In this document: positions 10,188 through 17,902 of the stretch, in pieces
Numbering within the stretch: position 1 is the stretch's first letter
How the letters are laid out: the number at the start of each line of letters is the position of its first letter
Origin: Caballeronia sp. Lep1P3
GTDB taxonomy: Bacteria > Pseudomonadota > Gammaproteobacteria > Burkholderiales > Burkholderiaceae
Assembly (NCBI RefSeq): GCF_022879595.1
Contig: NZ_CP084265.1
Coordinates: 620,001 to 684,000, forward strand
Direction of reading: 5' to 3'
Length of the DNA stretch: 64,000 bases
The notes under the pieces: model-generated
What the model was told of the DNA's origin: nothing
The model's input: only the letters and a program-made list of their open reading frames with translations
Database searches by the model: none
Made by a program: the position numbers and the translations under genes

Positions 10188-10205
10188 CCCCCTAGAAACG
10201 AGGGG
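10188..10205. repeat. Short G/C inverted repeat, copy A
   Basis: CCCCCTAGAAACGAGGGG forms a 5-bp CCCCT/AGGGG stem with a 7-nt loop. Related hairpins of the type C5-6, short loop ending ACGA or TCGA, G4-5 occur at 17710-17746 and 17779-17797, each upstream of a plus-strand fatty-acid operon. It may be a shared operator or an RNA hairpin in the leader. Confidence 0.4.
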
Positions 10206-10212
10206 TGTGACC

Positions 10213-10222
10213 GGGGGGGGGG
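10213..10222 (+). repeat. Homopolymeric G10 tract upstream of the thiolase gene
   Basis: Ten consecutive G residues lie 62 nt before the ATG at 10285, in the leader or promoter of the first beta-oxidation operon. Runs this long are prone to slippage during replication. The tract could alter promoter spacing or fold with neighbouring G runs. No coding frame crosses it. Confidence 0.8.
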
Positions 10223-10284
10223 CGTGCCTATGATGGTCCGGTGCCGATTCGCACGGCGTGGTGACGACAACCCAAGGAGAACAT

Positions 10285-11466
10285 ATGACGCGCAAAGTGG
10301 TGGTGGCGGGCGTGGGCATGGTGCCGTTCAGAAAGCCCGGCGCCAGCGAGACTTACGACGTGATGGGCGCGCAGGCCGCGCGCCTCGCGCTCGACGACGC
10401 GCGCGTCGCTTACGAGGCGGTCCAGCAGGCATACGCCTGTTTCGTCTACGGCGATTCCACGGCGGGCCAGCGCGCGCTCTATCACGTCGGCATGACCGGC
10501 CTGCCGATCTTCAACGTGAACAACAACTGTTCCACCGGCTCGACGGGGCTGTTCCTCGCGCGGCAAGCCATCGAATCCGGCGCGATCGACGTCGCGCTCG
10601 TCGTCGGCTTCGAGCAGATGAACCCCGGCGCGCTCGGCAGCTACTTCAACGACCGGCCGCTGCCATCGGAGCTTTTTCTCGCGCAGTGCGACAGGCTCGG
10701 CGTGCCGGTGGACATTCCGCCCGCGCTGCGCATCTTCGGCGGGGCCGGGTTGGAGCACATGAAACGCTTCGACACGCCGGTCGAATCGTTCGCGAAGATC
10801 CGCGCGAAAGCGAGCCGGCACGCGGCGAACAACCCGCTCGCGGTGTTCCGCAAAGTGGTGAGCGCCGAAGAGGTGATGGCGGACCAGCTTCTGTGGCCTG
10901 GCGTGATGACGCGCCTGATGGCATGCCCGCCGACCTGCGGCGCGGCGGCGGCCGTCCTCTGCAGCGACGACTACGCCCGGCGCCACGGCCTCGACACGCG
11001 CGTGTGGATTGCCGCGCAGGCGCTCACGACCGACCGCCCGGAATCGCTTTCCGGCGACGACATGCGCTACGTCGCGGGTTACGGCATGTCGCGGGATGCG
11101 GCGCGTCAGGTGTACGAAGCATCGGGGATCGGCGCGGAAGACGTCGACGTGATCGAACTGCACGACTGCTTCGCGCACAACGAACTCATCACCTACGAGG
11201 CGCTCGGCCTGTGTCCGGAAGGCGGCGCGGCGAAGTTCATCGACGACGGCGACAACACCTACGGCGGGCGCTACGTGGTGAATCCGTCGGGCGGGCTGCT
11301 GTCGAAGGGGCATCCGCTCGGCGCAACGGGACTCGCACAATGCACCGAGCTCGTTCAGCAATTGCGCGGCGCGGCCGGCGAACGTCAGGTGCCCGATGCG
11401 CGTGTCGCGCTTCAGCACAACGTCGGGATCGGCGGCGCGTGTGTCGTCACGATGTATCGCAACTAA
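10285..11466 (+). CDS. Thiolase-fold lipid-transfer protein (SCP-x type)
   Basis: The protein has the fold and order of SCP-x/Ltp thiolases, which cleave or retro-aldol cleave branched and sterol side-chain acyl-CoAs. The nucleophilic cysteine is C82 in NNNCSTGSTG. The C-terminal catalytic region shows KGHPLGATG and NVGIGGACVV. The ATG at 10285 is preceded by AAGGAGA; a frame extension to 10258 has no comparable signal. At 393 residues it is the thiolase part only, without a fused SCP-2 domain. The acyl-CoA dehydrogenase pair follows 12 nt downstream, so the five genes to 15231 read as one operon. The substrate is inferred from context. Confidence 0.85.
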   Translation: MTRKVVVAGVGMVPFRKPGASETYDVMGAQAARLALDDARVAYEAVQQAYACFVYGDSTAGQRALYHVGMTGLPIFNVNNNCSTGSTGLFLARQAIESGAIDVALVVGFEQMNPGALGSYFNDRPLPSELFLAQCDRLGVPVDIPPALRIFGGAGLEHMKRFDTPVESFAKIRAKASRHAANNPLAVFRKVVSAEEVMADQLLWPGVMTRLMACPPTCGAAAAVLCSDDYARRHGLDTRVWIAAQALTTDRPESLSGDDMRYVAGYGMSRDAARQVYEASGIGAEDVDVIELHDCFAHNELITYEALGLCPEGGAAKFIDDGDNTYGGRYVVNPSGGLLSKGHPLGATGLAQCTELVQQLRGAAGERQVPDARVALQHNVGIGGACVVTMYRN

Positions 11467-11478
11467 GCGGAGCGTTCG

Positions 11479-12678
11479 ATGGATTTTCGACCCGATGCGG
11501 ACCTGGCCGCGTTCCGCGCGCAAGTCCGTGCATTCCTGCGCGAAAGCCTGCCGGCCGATCTCGCGAACAAGCCCGTCGGCAGCGTGCGTTCGATGCGCGC
11601 CGATCTCGTGCGCTGGCAGCGCATCCTGAACCAGCGAGGCTGGGGCGCGCCGTACTGGGCGAAGGAGCACGGCGGCACCGGCTGGTCGGTGATGCAGCGC
11701 CTCGTTTTCGACGAGGAATGCGTGGCCGCCGGCGCGCCGACGCAGGACGGCTTCGCGCAGAAGCTGCTCGGGCCGGTACTCAATGCATTCGGTTCGGTGC
11801 GGCAGCAGGCCGAACACCGGCCGCTCATCCTCAACGGCGAGCGTCTGTGGTGCCAGGGGTTTTCCGAACCGGGCTCAGGTTCGGATCTGGCGTCGCTCTC
11901 CACGCGCGCGGAGCGCGACGGCGATCACTACGTCGTGAACGGCCAGAAGATCTGGACGAGCTACGCGCATGAATCCGACTGGATCTTCCTGCTCGTGCGC
12001 ACCGACGCGGGCGCGAAGAAGCAGGCGGGCATCAGCTTTCTGCTCGTCGACATGGCGACGCCCGGCATCACCGTGCGCCCGATCCGCAGCATCGACGATT
12101 GCCATCACCTCAACGAGACGTTCTTCGACAACGTGCGCGTGCCGGTCGCGAACCGCGTCGGCGAGGAAGGCGAGGGCTGGAAGATCACCAAGTTTCTGCT
12201 CAACAACGAGCACGCGTCGGCGGCGGAATTGCCGCTGCTCAGGCGCTTCATCGCGCAGATCAGGACGCTGGCTTCGAGCGAACGCGCGGGCGGCAAGGCG
12301 CTGATCGAGCTGCCCGAGTTCGCGATGAAGCTCGCGCGCTTCGAGGCCGAAGTGAGCGCGATCGCCGCGATGGTCCAGCGCGTCGCCGCCCTGGAACACG
12401 ACCATAGCCCCGCCGCGCACGCGCTCGGATCGATCCTCAAGGTGCGCGGGACCGAGTTGCAGCAGCGCCTGTCGGAATTCATCGTCGATGCGCTCGGCGA
12501 TTACGGCGCGGTCGCGTATCCGGAGCCGCACGACGCCGGGTTCGGCCAGCCGATGCCGCATCAGGACATCGCGCGCGGCATGGCCAACGAGATGTTCTTC
12601 CGGCGCGCGTCCACGATCTACGGCGGAACGAGCGAAGTGCAGCGCGGCATCATCGCGAAGATGCTGTTCCAACTCTGA
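11479..12678 (+). CDS. Acyl-CoA dehydrogenase, putative catalytic subunit of a two-subunit enzyme
   Basis: A 399-residue FadE-family flavoprotein that introduces the alpha,beta double bond into acyl-CoA. It has the QGFSEPGSGSDLA substrate/FAD loop and the C-terminal YGGTSEVQRG motif (from Y381). The probable catalytic base is E244 in NNEHAS, the isovaleryl-CoA-dehydrogenase-type position; the position used by medium-chain enzymes is Gly here. It lacks the R-K-Q-F-G and H-G-G-x-G elements that normally bind FAD across the dimer. Those are present in the next gene, 10 nt downstream, so the pair probably forms a heteromer like mycobacterial FadE28-FadE29. Confidence 0.85.
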   Translation: MDFRPDADLAAFRAQVRAFLRESLPADLANKPVGSVRSMRADLVRWQRILNQRGWGAPYWAKEHGGTGWSVMQRLVFDEECVAAGAPTQDGFAQKLLGPVLNAFGSVRQQAEHRPLILNGERLWCQGFSEPGSGSDLASLSTRAERDGDHYVVNGQKIWTSYAHESDWIFLLVRTDAGAKKQAGISFLLVDMATPGITVRPIRSIDDCHHLNETFFDNVRVPVANRVGEEGEGWKITKFLLNNEHASAAELPLLRRFIAQIRTLASSERAGGKALIELPEFAMKLARFEAEVSAIAAMVQRVAALEHDHSPAAHALGSILKVRGTELQQRLSEFIVDALGDYGAVAYPEPHDAGFGQPMPHQDIARGMANEMFFRRASTIYGGTSEVQRGIIAKMLFQL

Positions 12679-12688
12679 GTGGCCTGAC

Positions 12689-13843
12689 ATGAACTTCAAA
12701 CTGGATTCGGAGCAGCAACTGCTGCAGGACAGCGTGCGCCGCTTCGTCGACAAGGAATGCGCCTTCGAAACGCGCGCGGCGCAGCTCGAAAGCGGTCCGT
12801 CCTGCGAGCCGAAGCACTGGCGGACCTTCGCGGACAACGGCTGGCTCGCCGCCGCGTTGCCCGAAGCGGTTGGCGGACTCGGCGGCTCGGTGATCGACAC
12901 GGCGCTGATCGCGCAGGCATTCGGCCGTGCGCTCGTGCTCGATCCTTTCCTCGGCTGCGCGGTGCTGGGCGCGCAGACGCTCGTGGCGGCCGCGACGCCC
13001 GCGCAGCTCGATCATTACGTGCCGCAACTCGCCGACGGCTCGCTGCGCCTCGCGCTCGCGTACAGCGAAGCGCAATCGCGCGGCTTTCCCGAGCCGGTCG
13101 GAACGCGCGCGACGCGCACCGCCGACGGCTATCGGCTGCGCGGCACGAAAACGCTCGCCATCGGCGCGGCGGGCGCGAACGCGTTCATCGTGTCGGCGCT
13201 TACGGGCGATGACGAGCCGCTCACGCTCTTTCTCGTCGGCGCGTCGAGCGCGGGCGTGACGTGCCGCGACCTGCCGTTGCACGACGGAAGCCGGGCGGCG
13301 GAAATCGTGCTCGACAACGTTCTCGTGCGCGAAGACGCCGTGCTCGGCGCGGAAGGCCACGGACTGCCCGCGCTGCGGCATGGACTCGCGCACGGCACCG
13401 CCGCGCTGTGCGCCGAACTGGTCGGCGGGATGGAGAAGGCCATCGAGTTGTCCGCCGACTATCTGAAGATGCGCAAGCAGTTCGGCGTGCCGATCGGCAG
13501 CTTTCAGGCGTTGCAGCATCGCATGGCGGACATGGCGGCTGAAATGGAAATCGCCCGGTCGATGCTTTACGCGCTCTTCGCGTCGCTCGAAAACGACGAC
13601 GCCCGCACACGCGAGCGCGCGGTATCGCAGGCGAAATCGCTGATTGGCCGCGCGGCGAAGTTCGTCTGCGCGCAGGCGATTCAGCTTCACGGCGGCATCG
13701 GCATGACCGAGGAGTACGCGGTCGGCCATTACTACAAGCGCGCGGTCGTCGCGGACGTCCTGTTCGGCAGCAGCGACCGTCACGATGCGGCCTGCGCCGC
13801 GCAACTGCAACAGGACCTGCTGCAAGGAGACACGACAGCATGA
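12689..13843 (+). CDS. Acyl-CoA dehydrogenase, putative FAD-supporting partner subunit
   Basis: A 384-residue acyl-CoA dehydrogenase homologue. It keeps the FAD-contact elements RKQFG and QLHGGIGMTEEY but ends without the usual E-G-T-S-x-I-Q motif. At the isovaleryl-type base position it reads HGLAHGTAA instead of a Glu. The motif content is thus complementary to the preceding gene. The start at 12689 begins MNFKLDSEQQLL, a typical family N-terminus, 10 nt after the previous stop. The gene overlaps the following MaoC gene by 4 nt (ATGA). Function as half of a heteromeric dehydrogenase is inferred. Confidence 0.82.
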   Translation: MNFKLDSEQQLLQDSVRRFVDKECAFETRAAQLESGPSCEPKHWRTFADNGWLAAALPEAVGGLGGSVIDTALIAQAFGRALVLDPFLGCAVLGAQTLVAAATPAQLDHYVPQLADGSLRLALAYSEAQSRGFPEPVGTRATRTADGYRLRGTKTLAIGAAGANAFIVSALTGDDEPLTLFLVGASSAGVTCRDLPLHDGSRAAEIVLDNVLVREDAVLGAEGHGLPALRHGLAHGTAALCAELVGGMEKAIELSADYLKMRKQFGVPIGSFQALQHRMADMAAEMEIARSMLYALFASLENDDARTRERAVSQAKSLIGRAAKFVCAQAIQLHGGIGMTEEYAVGHYYKRAVVADVLFGSSDRHDAACAAQLQQDLLQGDTTA

Positions 13844-14295
13844 GAACTTTCGACAGAATCGCGGAACTGGAAGCGCTCGTGGGCGAAGGCATCGGCACGA
13901 GCGACTGGCTCACGATCGACCAGTCGCGCGTGAATCTGTTCGCGGACGCGACGGGCGACCATCAATGGATCCACGTCGACGTCGAGCGCGCGAAGGCCGG
14001 CCCGTTCGGCGGCACCATCGCGCATGGCTTCCTGACGCTGAGCCTCATGCCCGCGTTTCTCGCGACGGCCTTTCAGATTCGCGAGACGAAAAGCGGCCTC
14101 AACTACGGCCTCGACAAGGTGCGGTTCATCGCGCCCGTGAAGGTCGGCACGCGCGTGCGGGCGCATTTCAGGCTGCTTGCGTGGGACGCCATCGGCAAGG
14201 GCGGCGCGCAGCTGAAAGTGGAAATGACCGTGGAATGCGAAGGATCGGACAAGCCCGCGTGCCTCGCGGAATCGATCATCCGGCTCTTTCCCTGA
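13840..14295 (+). CDS. MaoC-family enoyl-CoA hydratase
   Basis: A 151-residue single hot-dog domain of the MaoC/NodN hydratase family, which adds water to trans-2-enoyl-CoA, usually giving the R-3-hydroxy product. The hydratase-2-type motif appears as GDHQWIHVDVERA, supplying the catalytic Asp and His, followed by GGTIAHGFLTLSL. Translational coupling with the dehydrogenase partner by an ATGA overlap places it directly after the dehydrogenation step. The next gene, an SDR, would oxidise the hydroxy product. Narrow substrate range cannot be read from the sequence. Confidence 0.85.
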   Translation: MRTFDRIAELEALVGEGIGTSDWLTIDQSRVNLFADATGDHQWIHVDVERAKAGPFGGTIAHGFLTLSLMPAFLATAFQIRETKSGLNYGLDKVRFIAPVKVGTRVRAHFRLLAWDAIGKGGAQLKVEMTVECEGSDKPACLAESIIRLFP

Positions 14296-14331
14296 GTTTG
14301 CTTTCTCGACAATTGAACTGGAGTGTGAAGC

Positions 14332-15231
14332 ATGAGTATTCGTTTCGATGGCAAAGTCGCGATCGTCACCGGCGCGGGCGCGGGCCTTGGCCGCGCGCAT
14401 GCGCTTGCGTTCGCGGCACGCGGCGCGAAAGTGGTCGTCAATGACTTCGGCGGCGCGCGCGACGGCAGCGGCGGTTCGTCGGACGCGGCCCTCGCCGTGG
14501 TCGACGAAATTCGCAAGGCGGGCGGCGCGGCCATTGCCGATGGTGCGAACGTCGCGGACTTCGCCCAGGTACAGGCGATGGTGCGCCGCGCCGTGGCCGA
14601 GTTCGGGCGCGTGGACATCCTCGTGAACAACGCGGGCATACTGCGCGACAAGAGCTTCGCGAAGCTGGAAATGGCCGATATCGAAGCCGTTCTCGACGTT
14701 CACCTGATGGGCGCGATCAACTGCTCGAAGGCCGTGTGGGACATCATGCGCGAACAGGGTTACGGGCGCATCGTGATGACGACTTCGTCGTCGGGCATGT
14801 ACGGCAACTTCGGCCAGGCCAACTACGGCGCGGCGAAGATGGCGGTGATCGGCCTGATGAACGCGCTGACGACCGAAGGCAAGAAGAACAACATCAAGGT
14901 CAACACGATCGCGCCCGTCGCCGCGACGCGCATGACCGCCGACATCCTTCCCGAGGCCATGCTCGCGCGCATTCAGCCGGAGCGCGTCACGCCGGCCGTG
15001 CTGTTCCTCGCGAGCGACGACGCGCCGTCGAAGACGATCATCGCGGCAGGCGGCGGCGCGTTCGCTGCGGCGACCGTGGTGGAAACCGCGCCGGTGTTGC
15101 TGCCCGAAGCCGACGTGACGCCCGAAGGCGTGGCGGCGCACTTCGGCGAGATCGCGAACTGGAGCACGGCGCAGGCTTACGAGGAGTCGGGCCATCAGGT
15201 CGGCGCATTCCTGAAGCTGGTCTGCGGCTGA
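14332..15231 (+). CDS. SDR-family 3-hydroxyacyl-CoA dehydrogenase (MFE-2-like)
   Basis: A 299-residue short-chain dehydrogenase. The N-terminal TGAGAGLGRAHA loop followed by VVVNDFGG is characteristic of the dehydrogenase domain of peroxisomal multifunctional enzyme type 2, which oxidises R-3-hydroxyacyl-CoAs including branched and bile-acid intermediates. The catalytic Y165-x3-K169 is in NYGAAKM, with SSSGMYG before it. It follows the MaoC hydratase by 36 nt; together they supply the two activities fused in MFE-2. The stop codon lies inside a 9-bp tandem repeat, and a strong terminator follows, closing the first operon of the island. Confidence 0.82.
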   Translation: MSIRFDGKVAIVTGAGAGLGRAHALAFAARGAKVVVNDFGGARDGSGGSSDAALAVVDEIRKAGGAAIADGANVADFAQVQAMVRRAVAEFGRVDILVNNAGILRDKSFAKLEMADIEAVLDVHLMGAINCSKAVWDIMREQGYGRIVMTTSSSGMYGNFGQANYGAAKMAVIGLMNALTTEGKKNNIKVNTIAPVAATRMTADILPEAMLARIQPERVTPAVLFLASDDAPSKTIIAAGGGAFAAATVVETAPVLLPEADVTPEGVAAHFGEIANWSTAQAYEESGHQVGAFLKLVCG

Positions 15232-15272
15232 TCCGGCTGATCCTGCTGATCCTGCTGATCCCGCTGATCCCA
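15228..15272. repeat. Five tandem copies of a 9-bp repeat
   Basis: Five consecutive units of CTGATCC followed by two variable bases (GG, TG, TG, CG, CA) start at the last codon and stop of the SDR gene. The first unit contains its TGA. The array lies just before the operon terminator. It looks like a slippage-generated minisatellite. Confidence 0.85.
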
Positions 15273-15297
15273 ATAGCGCGAGACAGAGACCAAAAGA

Positions 15298-15327
15298 GCG
15301 CGCCCGGCAGAACCGGGCGCGCTTTTT
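15298..15327 (+). terminator. Rho-independent terminator after the first beta-oxidation operon
   Basis: A perfect 10-bp stem, GCGCGCCCGG and CCGGGCGCGC with a 5-nt loop, is followed by five T residues on the plus strand. It ends transcription from 10285-15231 before the convergent acyl-CoA dehydrogenase gene. Confidence 0.85.
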
Positions 15328-15352
15328 CGTTTCCGCGATTGAAAGCTGCGGT

Positions 15353-16498
15353 CTAGCCGAGACTGCGCGCGATGATGAGCTTCTGAATATGGCTCGTCCC
15401 TTCGTAGATCTTGCAGATTCGCACGTCGCGCAGATAGCGCTCGACCGGGAAGTCGGTGAGATAGCCGTAGCCGCCGTGAATCTGCAGCGCGTCCGAGCAG
15501 ACCTTTTCGGCCATCTCGCTTGCATGGAGCTTCGCGATGGACGCTTCCTTCACGCAGTCAATGGCCGCATCGCGCAGACGGGCGGCGTGCAGGCAGTACT
15601 GGTACGTGATATCGACCTGGGCGGCCATGTCCGCGAGATCGAACGCCACGCCTTGCAACCTGGCGATGGGCGCGCCGTAGGCTTCGCGCTCGTTCGCGTA
15701 GCGAATCGCGGCGTCGAGCGCCGCGCGCGCCACGCCCGCCGCGATGAACGCAATGCCGATGCGCCCATCCGACAAACCGCCCATGACGGTGCGATACCCG
15801 TCGCCTTCGCCGCCGAGCAGGTTCCCCGCCGGCACGCGGTAATTGTCCAGCGTGATCTGCGCGGTGTGCGCCGTGTGCTGGCCGAGCTTGCTCTCGATGC
15901 GCGTGATCTCGTAGCCGGGCTGTCGCGGATCGACGATGAACGTGCTCGCGCCGCGCTTGCCCGCGCGCTTGTCGGTCATCGCATAGACGACGCCCACGCC
16001 CGCTTCGCTGCCGTTCGAGATGAACTGCTTCGCGCCGTTGAGCACGTAGTGGTCGCCGTCGCGGTGCGCAGTGGCGCGCAAGGCGGCGGTGTCCGAGCCG
16101 GCTTGCGGTTCCGTGAGCAGGAATGCGCCAATCGATTCGCCGCGCGCCATCGCGGGAAGAAAGCGGCGTTTCTGCTCCTCGGTGCCGTTCTCCGCAATCG
16201 TGAGCGCCGTGAAATTGTGGACGTGGTTGATGGTCGCGAGGCCGGCATCGGCGGCGGCGATCTCGTGTTGAGCGAGGCAGAAGTCGAGCACGCCGGCTCC
16301 GGTGCCGCCGTATTCCTCCGGAATGAGCATGCCGAGATAGCCGAGGTCCGCGAGCGCCCTCAATTCGTCGCGCGGCCACGCCGATTCGCGGTCGCGCGCG
16401 GCTGCCGTCGGCGCGACGATCTCGCTCGTGACGCGGCGCGCGGAGTCGCGAATCAGACGCTGCTCTTCGGTCAGGAAAAAGTCGGATGAAGCGGTCAT
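15353..16498 (-). CDS. Acyl-CoA dehydrogenase (FadE family, complete motif set)
   Basis: A 381-residue acyl-CoA dehydrogenase with all usual elements: LTEPQAGSDTAA for substrate and flavin binding, the REAYGAPIARLQ region, QIHGGYGYLTDF, and the catalytic Glu366 in IYEGTSHIQK near the C-terminus. It is of the homotetrameric short/branched-chain type, unlike the split pair encoded at 11479-13843. The start at 16498 overlaps the stop of the upstream racemase gene as ATGA, so the two are translationally coupled. This is the second gene of a two-gene minus-strand operon within the island. Confidence 0.92.
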   Translation of the reverse strand: MTASSDFFLTEEQRLIRDSARRVTSEIVAPTAAARDRESAWPRDELRALADLGYLGMLIPEEYGGTGAGVLDFCLAQHEIAAADAGLATINHVHNFTALTIAENGTEEQKRRFLPAMARGESIGAFLLTEPQAGSDTAALRATAHRDGDHYVLNGAKQFISNGSEAGVGVVYAMTDKRAGKRGASTFIVDPRQPGYEITRIESKLGQHTAHTAQITLDNYRVPAGNLLGGEGDGYRTVMGGLSDGRIGIAFIAAGVARAALDAAIRYANEREAYGAPIARLQGVAFDLADMAAQVDITYQYCLHAARLRDAAIDCVKEASIAKLHASEMAEKVCSDALQIHGGYGYLTDFPVERYLRDVRICKIYEGTSHIQKLIIARSLG

Positions 16499-17661
16499 CG
16501 TGCGTGTCCCTTGTTTGCGGTGATGGAGTTGGGGCAGGGCGCCCAGTCGCGCAGCACCGCTTCCGTGTGTTCGCCGCGGCGAGGAATCGCGCCGGGCGCC
16601 TGTGCGGGCGTTGCGGAAAAGCGCGGCGCGGCAGTCGGCTGCAAGATGCCGTGTTCGCGCGAATAGACGCCGCGCGCGCGCATGTGCGGGTGTGACGCCG
16701 CTTCGTCCGGGGTCAGCACCGGGGCGAAACAGACATCGGTGCCTTCGAGCAGGCGGCACCACTCGTCGCGGCTGCGGGTCGCGAAGATGCCCGCAAGACG
16801 CTCGCGCAGCGCGGGCCAGTTTTCCGGGTCGTAGGGGCGGTCGAAGGCGGGATCGTCGGCGAGGCCGAGCTTTTCGCGCAATAGCCGGTAGAACTTGGGT
16901 TCGAGCGCGCCGACCGAGACATACGCGCCGTCCGCGCAGCGATACGTGTGGTACCAGTGCGGGCCGTCGAGCAGGCTCTTGCCGCGCGCGGCCACCATCT
17001 GCTGCGACGCCTGCAACGCGAGCAGCAGGCTCGTCATGTGCGCGCTTCCATCGACGATGGCGGCGTCGATCACCTGTCCCTCGCCGGTGGCGCACGCGTG
17101 CACGACACCCGCGAGAATGCCGACGGCGAGATACATCGCGCCGCCGCCCACGTCGCCGACGAGACTCGGCGGGCTGACCGGCGCGCTGCCGGGCTCGCCC
17201 GCGTACCAGAGCGCGCCCGAGAGCGCGACGTAGTTCAGATCGTGCCCGGCTGCGTGAGCGAGCGGTCCGTGCTGGCCCCAGCCGGTCATGCGTCCGTAGA
17301 CGAGGCGCCGGTTGCGCGCGAGGCATACGTCGGGGCCGAGGCCGAGCCGCTCCATCACGCCGGGGCGCATGCCTTCGATGAGCGCGTCGCAACGCTCGAC
17401 GAGCCCGAGCACGGTCGCGACGCCCTCGGGCGATTTGAGATCGACGGCGATCGATCGCTTGCCGCGATTGGCAATCTGCGCATCGCCGAGATCGAGCGCG
17501 TCGGCGGCGGCCTCGACGCGATCGACCACGACGACATCCGCGCCGAGGTCCGCGAGCAGCATGCCGCAGAACGGCCCCGGCCCGATGCCGGCGATCTCCA
17601 GCACGCGCAGTCCCGCGAGCGGCCCGCGCCTTTTCGCCGTGATAGCGGTCGTCGCTGTCAT
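16495..17661 (-). CDS. Alpha-methylacyl-CoA racemase (CaiB/BaiF fold)
   Basis: A 388-residue family III CoA-transferase fold protein. The diagnostic stretch AGHDLNYVALSG contains His140, and SLVGDVGGGAM contains Asp170. The pair is spaced 30 residues apart, as in the catalytic His126/Asp156 of Mycobacterium MCR. This supports racemisation of 2-methylacyl-CoA rather than CoA transfer, which would use an Asp nucleophile at the His-Asp block. Racemases of this type convert 2R to 2S epimers so that stereospecific acyl-CoA dehydrogenases can act. The start at 17661 follows a GGGAGA box. It is first in an operon with an acyl-CoA dehydrogenase. Confidence 0.8.
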   Translation of the reverse strand: MTATTAITAKRRGPLAGLRVLEIAGIGPGPFCGMLLADLGADVVVVDRVEAAADALDLGDAQIANRGKRSIAVDLKSPEGVATVLGLVERCDALIEGMRPGVMERLGLGPDVCLARNRRLVYGRMTGWGQHGPLAHAAGHDLNYVALSGALWYAGEPGSAPVSPPSLVGDVGGGAMYLAVGILAGVVHACATGEGQVIDAAIVDGSAHMTSLLLALQASQQMVAARGKSLLDGPHWYHTYRCADGAYVSVGALEPKFYRLLREKLGLADDPAFDRPYDPENWPALRERLAGIFATRSRDEWCRLLEGTDVCFAPVLTPDEAASHPHMRARGVYSREHGILQPTAAPRFSATPAQAPGAIPRRGEHTEAVLRDWAPCPNSITANKGHAR

Positions 17662-17683
17662 GGCTGTCTCCCTGTGATTGTCT

Positions 17684-17709
17684 GCGGGCCATGATAGTGA
17701 GCGGCCCGC
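17684..17709. repeat. Inverted repeat next to the racemase start
   Basis: GCGGGCC at 17684-17690 and GGCCCGC at 17703-17709 form a 7-bp perfect inverted repeat with a 12-nt spacer, 23 nt upstream of the racemase start codon on the minus strand. It lies in the divergent promoter region and could be an operator. Confidence 0.4.
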
Positions 17710-17746
17710 GCACGCACGCCCCCTCGTCGAGAGGGGGCGCGTGTGC
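17710..17746. repeat. Long G/C hairpin, copy B
   Basis: Arms at 17710-17725 and 17731-17746 pair over 16 positions with two mismatches around a GTCGA loop; the core is CCCCCTC/GAGGGGG. It resembles the hairpins at 10188 and 17779. It lies between the divergent racemase and SDR operons. Confidence 0.55.
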
Positions 17747-17778
17747 CCGCGCCGGCGCGCTGGCCGCCCAACGGGCGT

Positions 17779-17797
17779 CCCCCCGTTTACGAGGGGG
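17779..17797. repeat. Short G/C inverted repeat, copy C
   Basis: CCCCCCGTTTACGAGGGGG pairs CCCCC with GGGGG and CGT with ACG around a two-base centre, with one unpaired A. It lies about 105 nt before the SDR start and shares the ACGAGGGG right half with copy A at 10188. Confidence 0.5.
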
Positions 17798-17902
17798 CGG
17801 CGTTCGTCCGGATCGCGAATATTCTGGGTGACGTGCCCGCAAAGCCGGCCGCAGGCGGACGAGGACATCGGCGAGATCGGCGCGCTCAACGAGGAGACAA
17901 GC

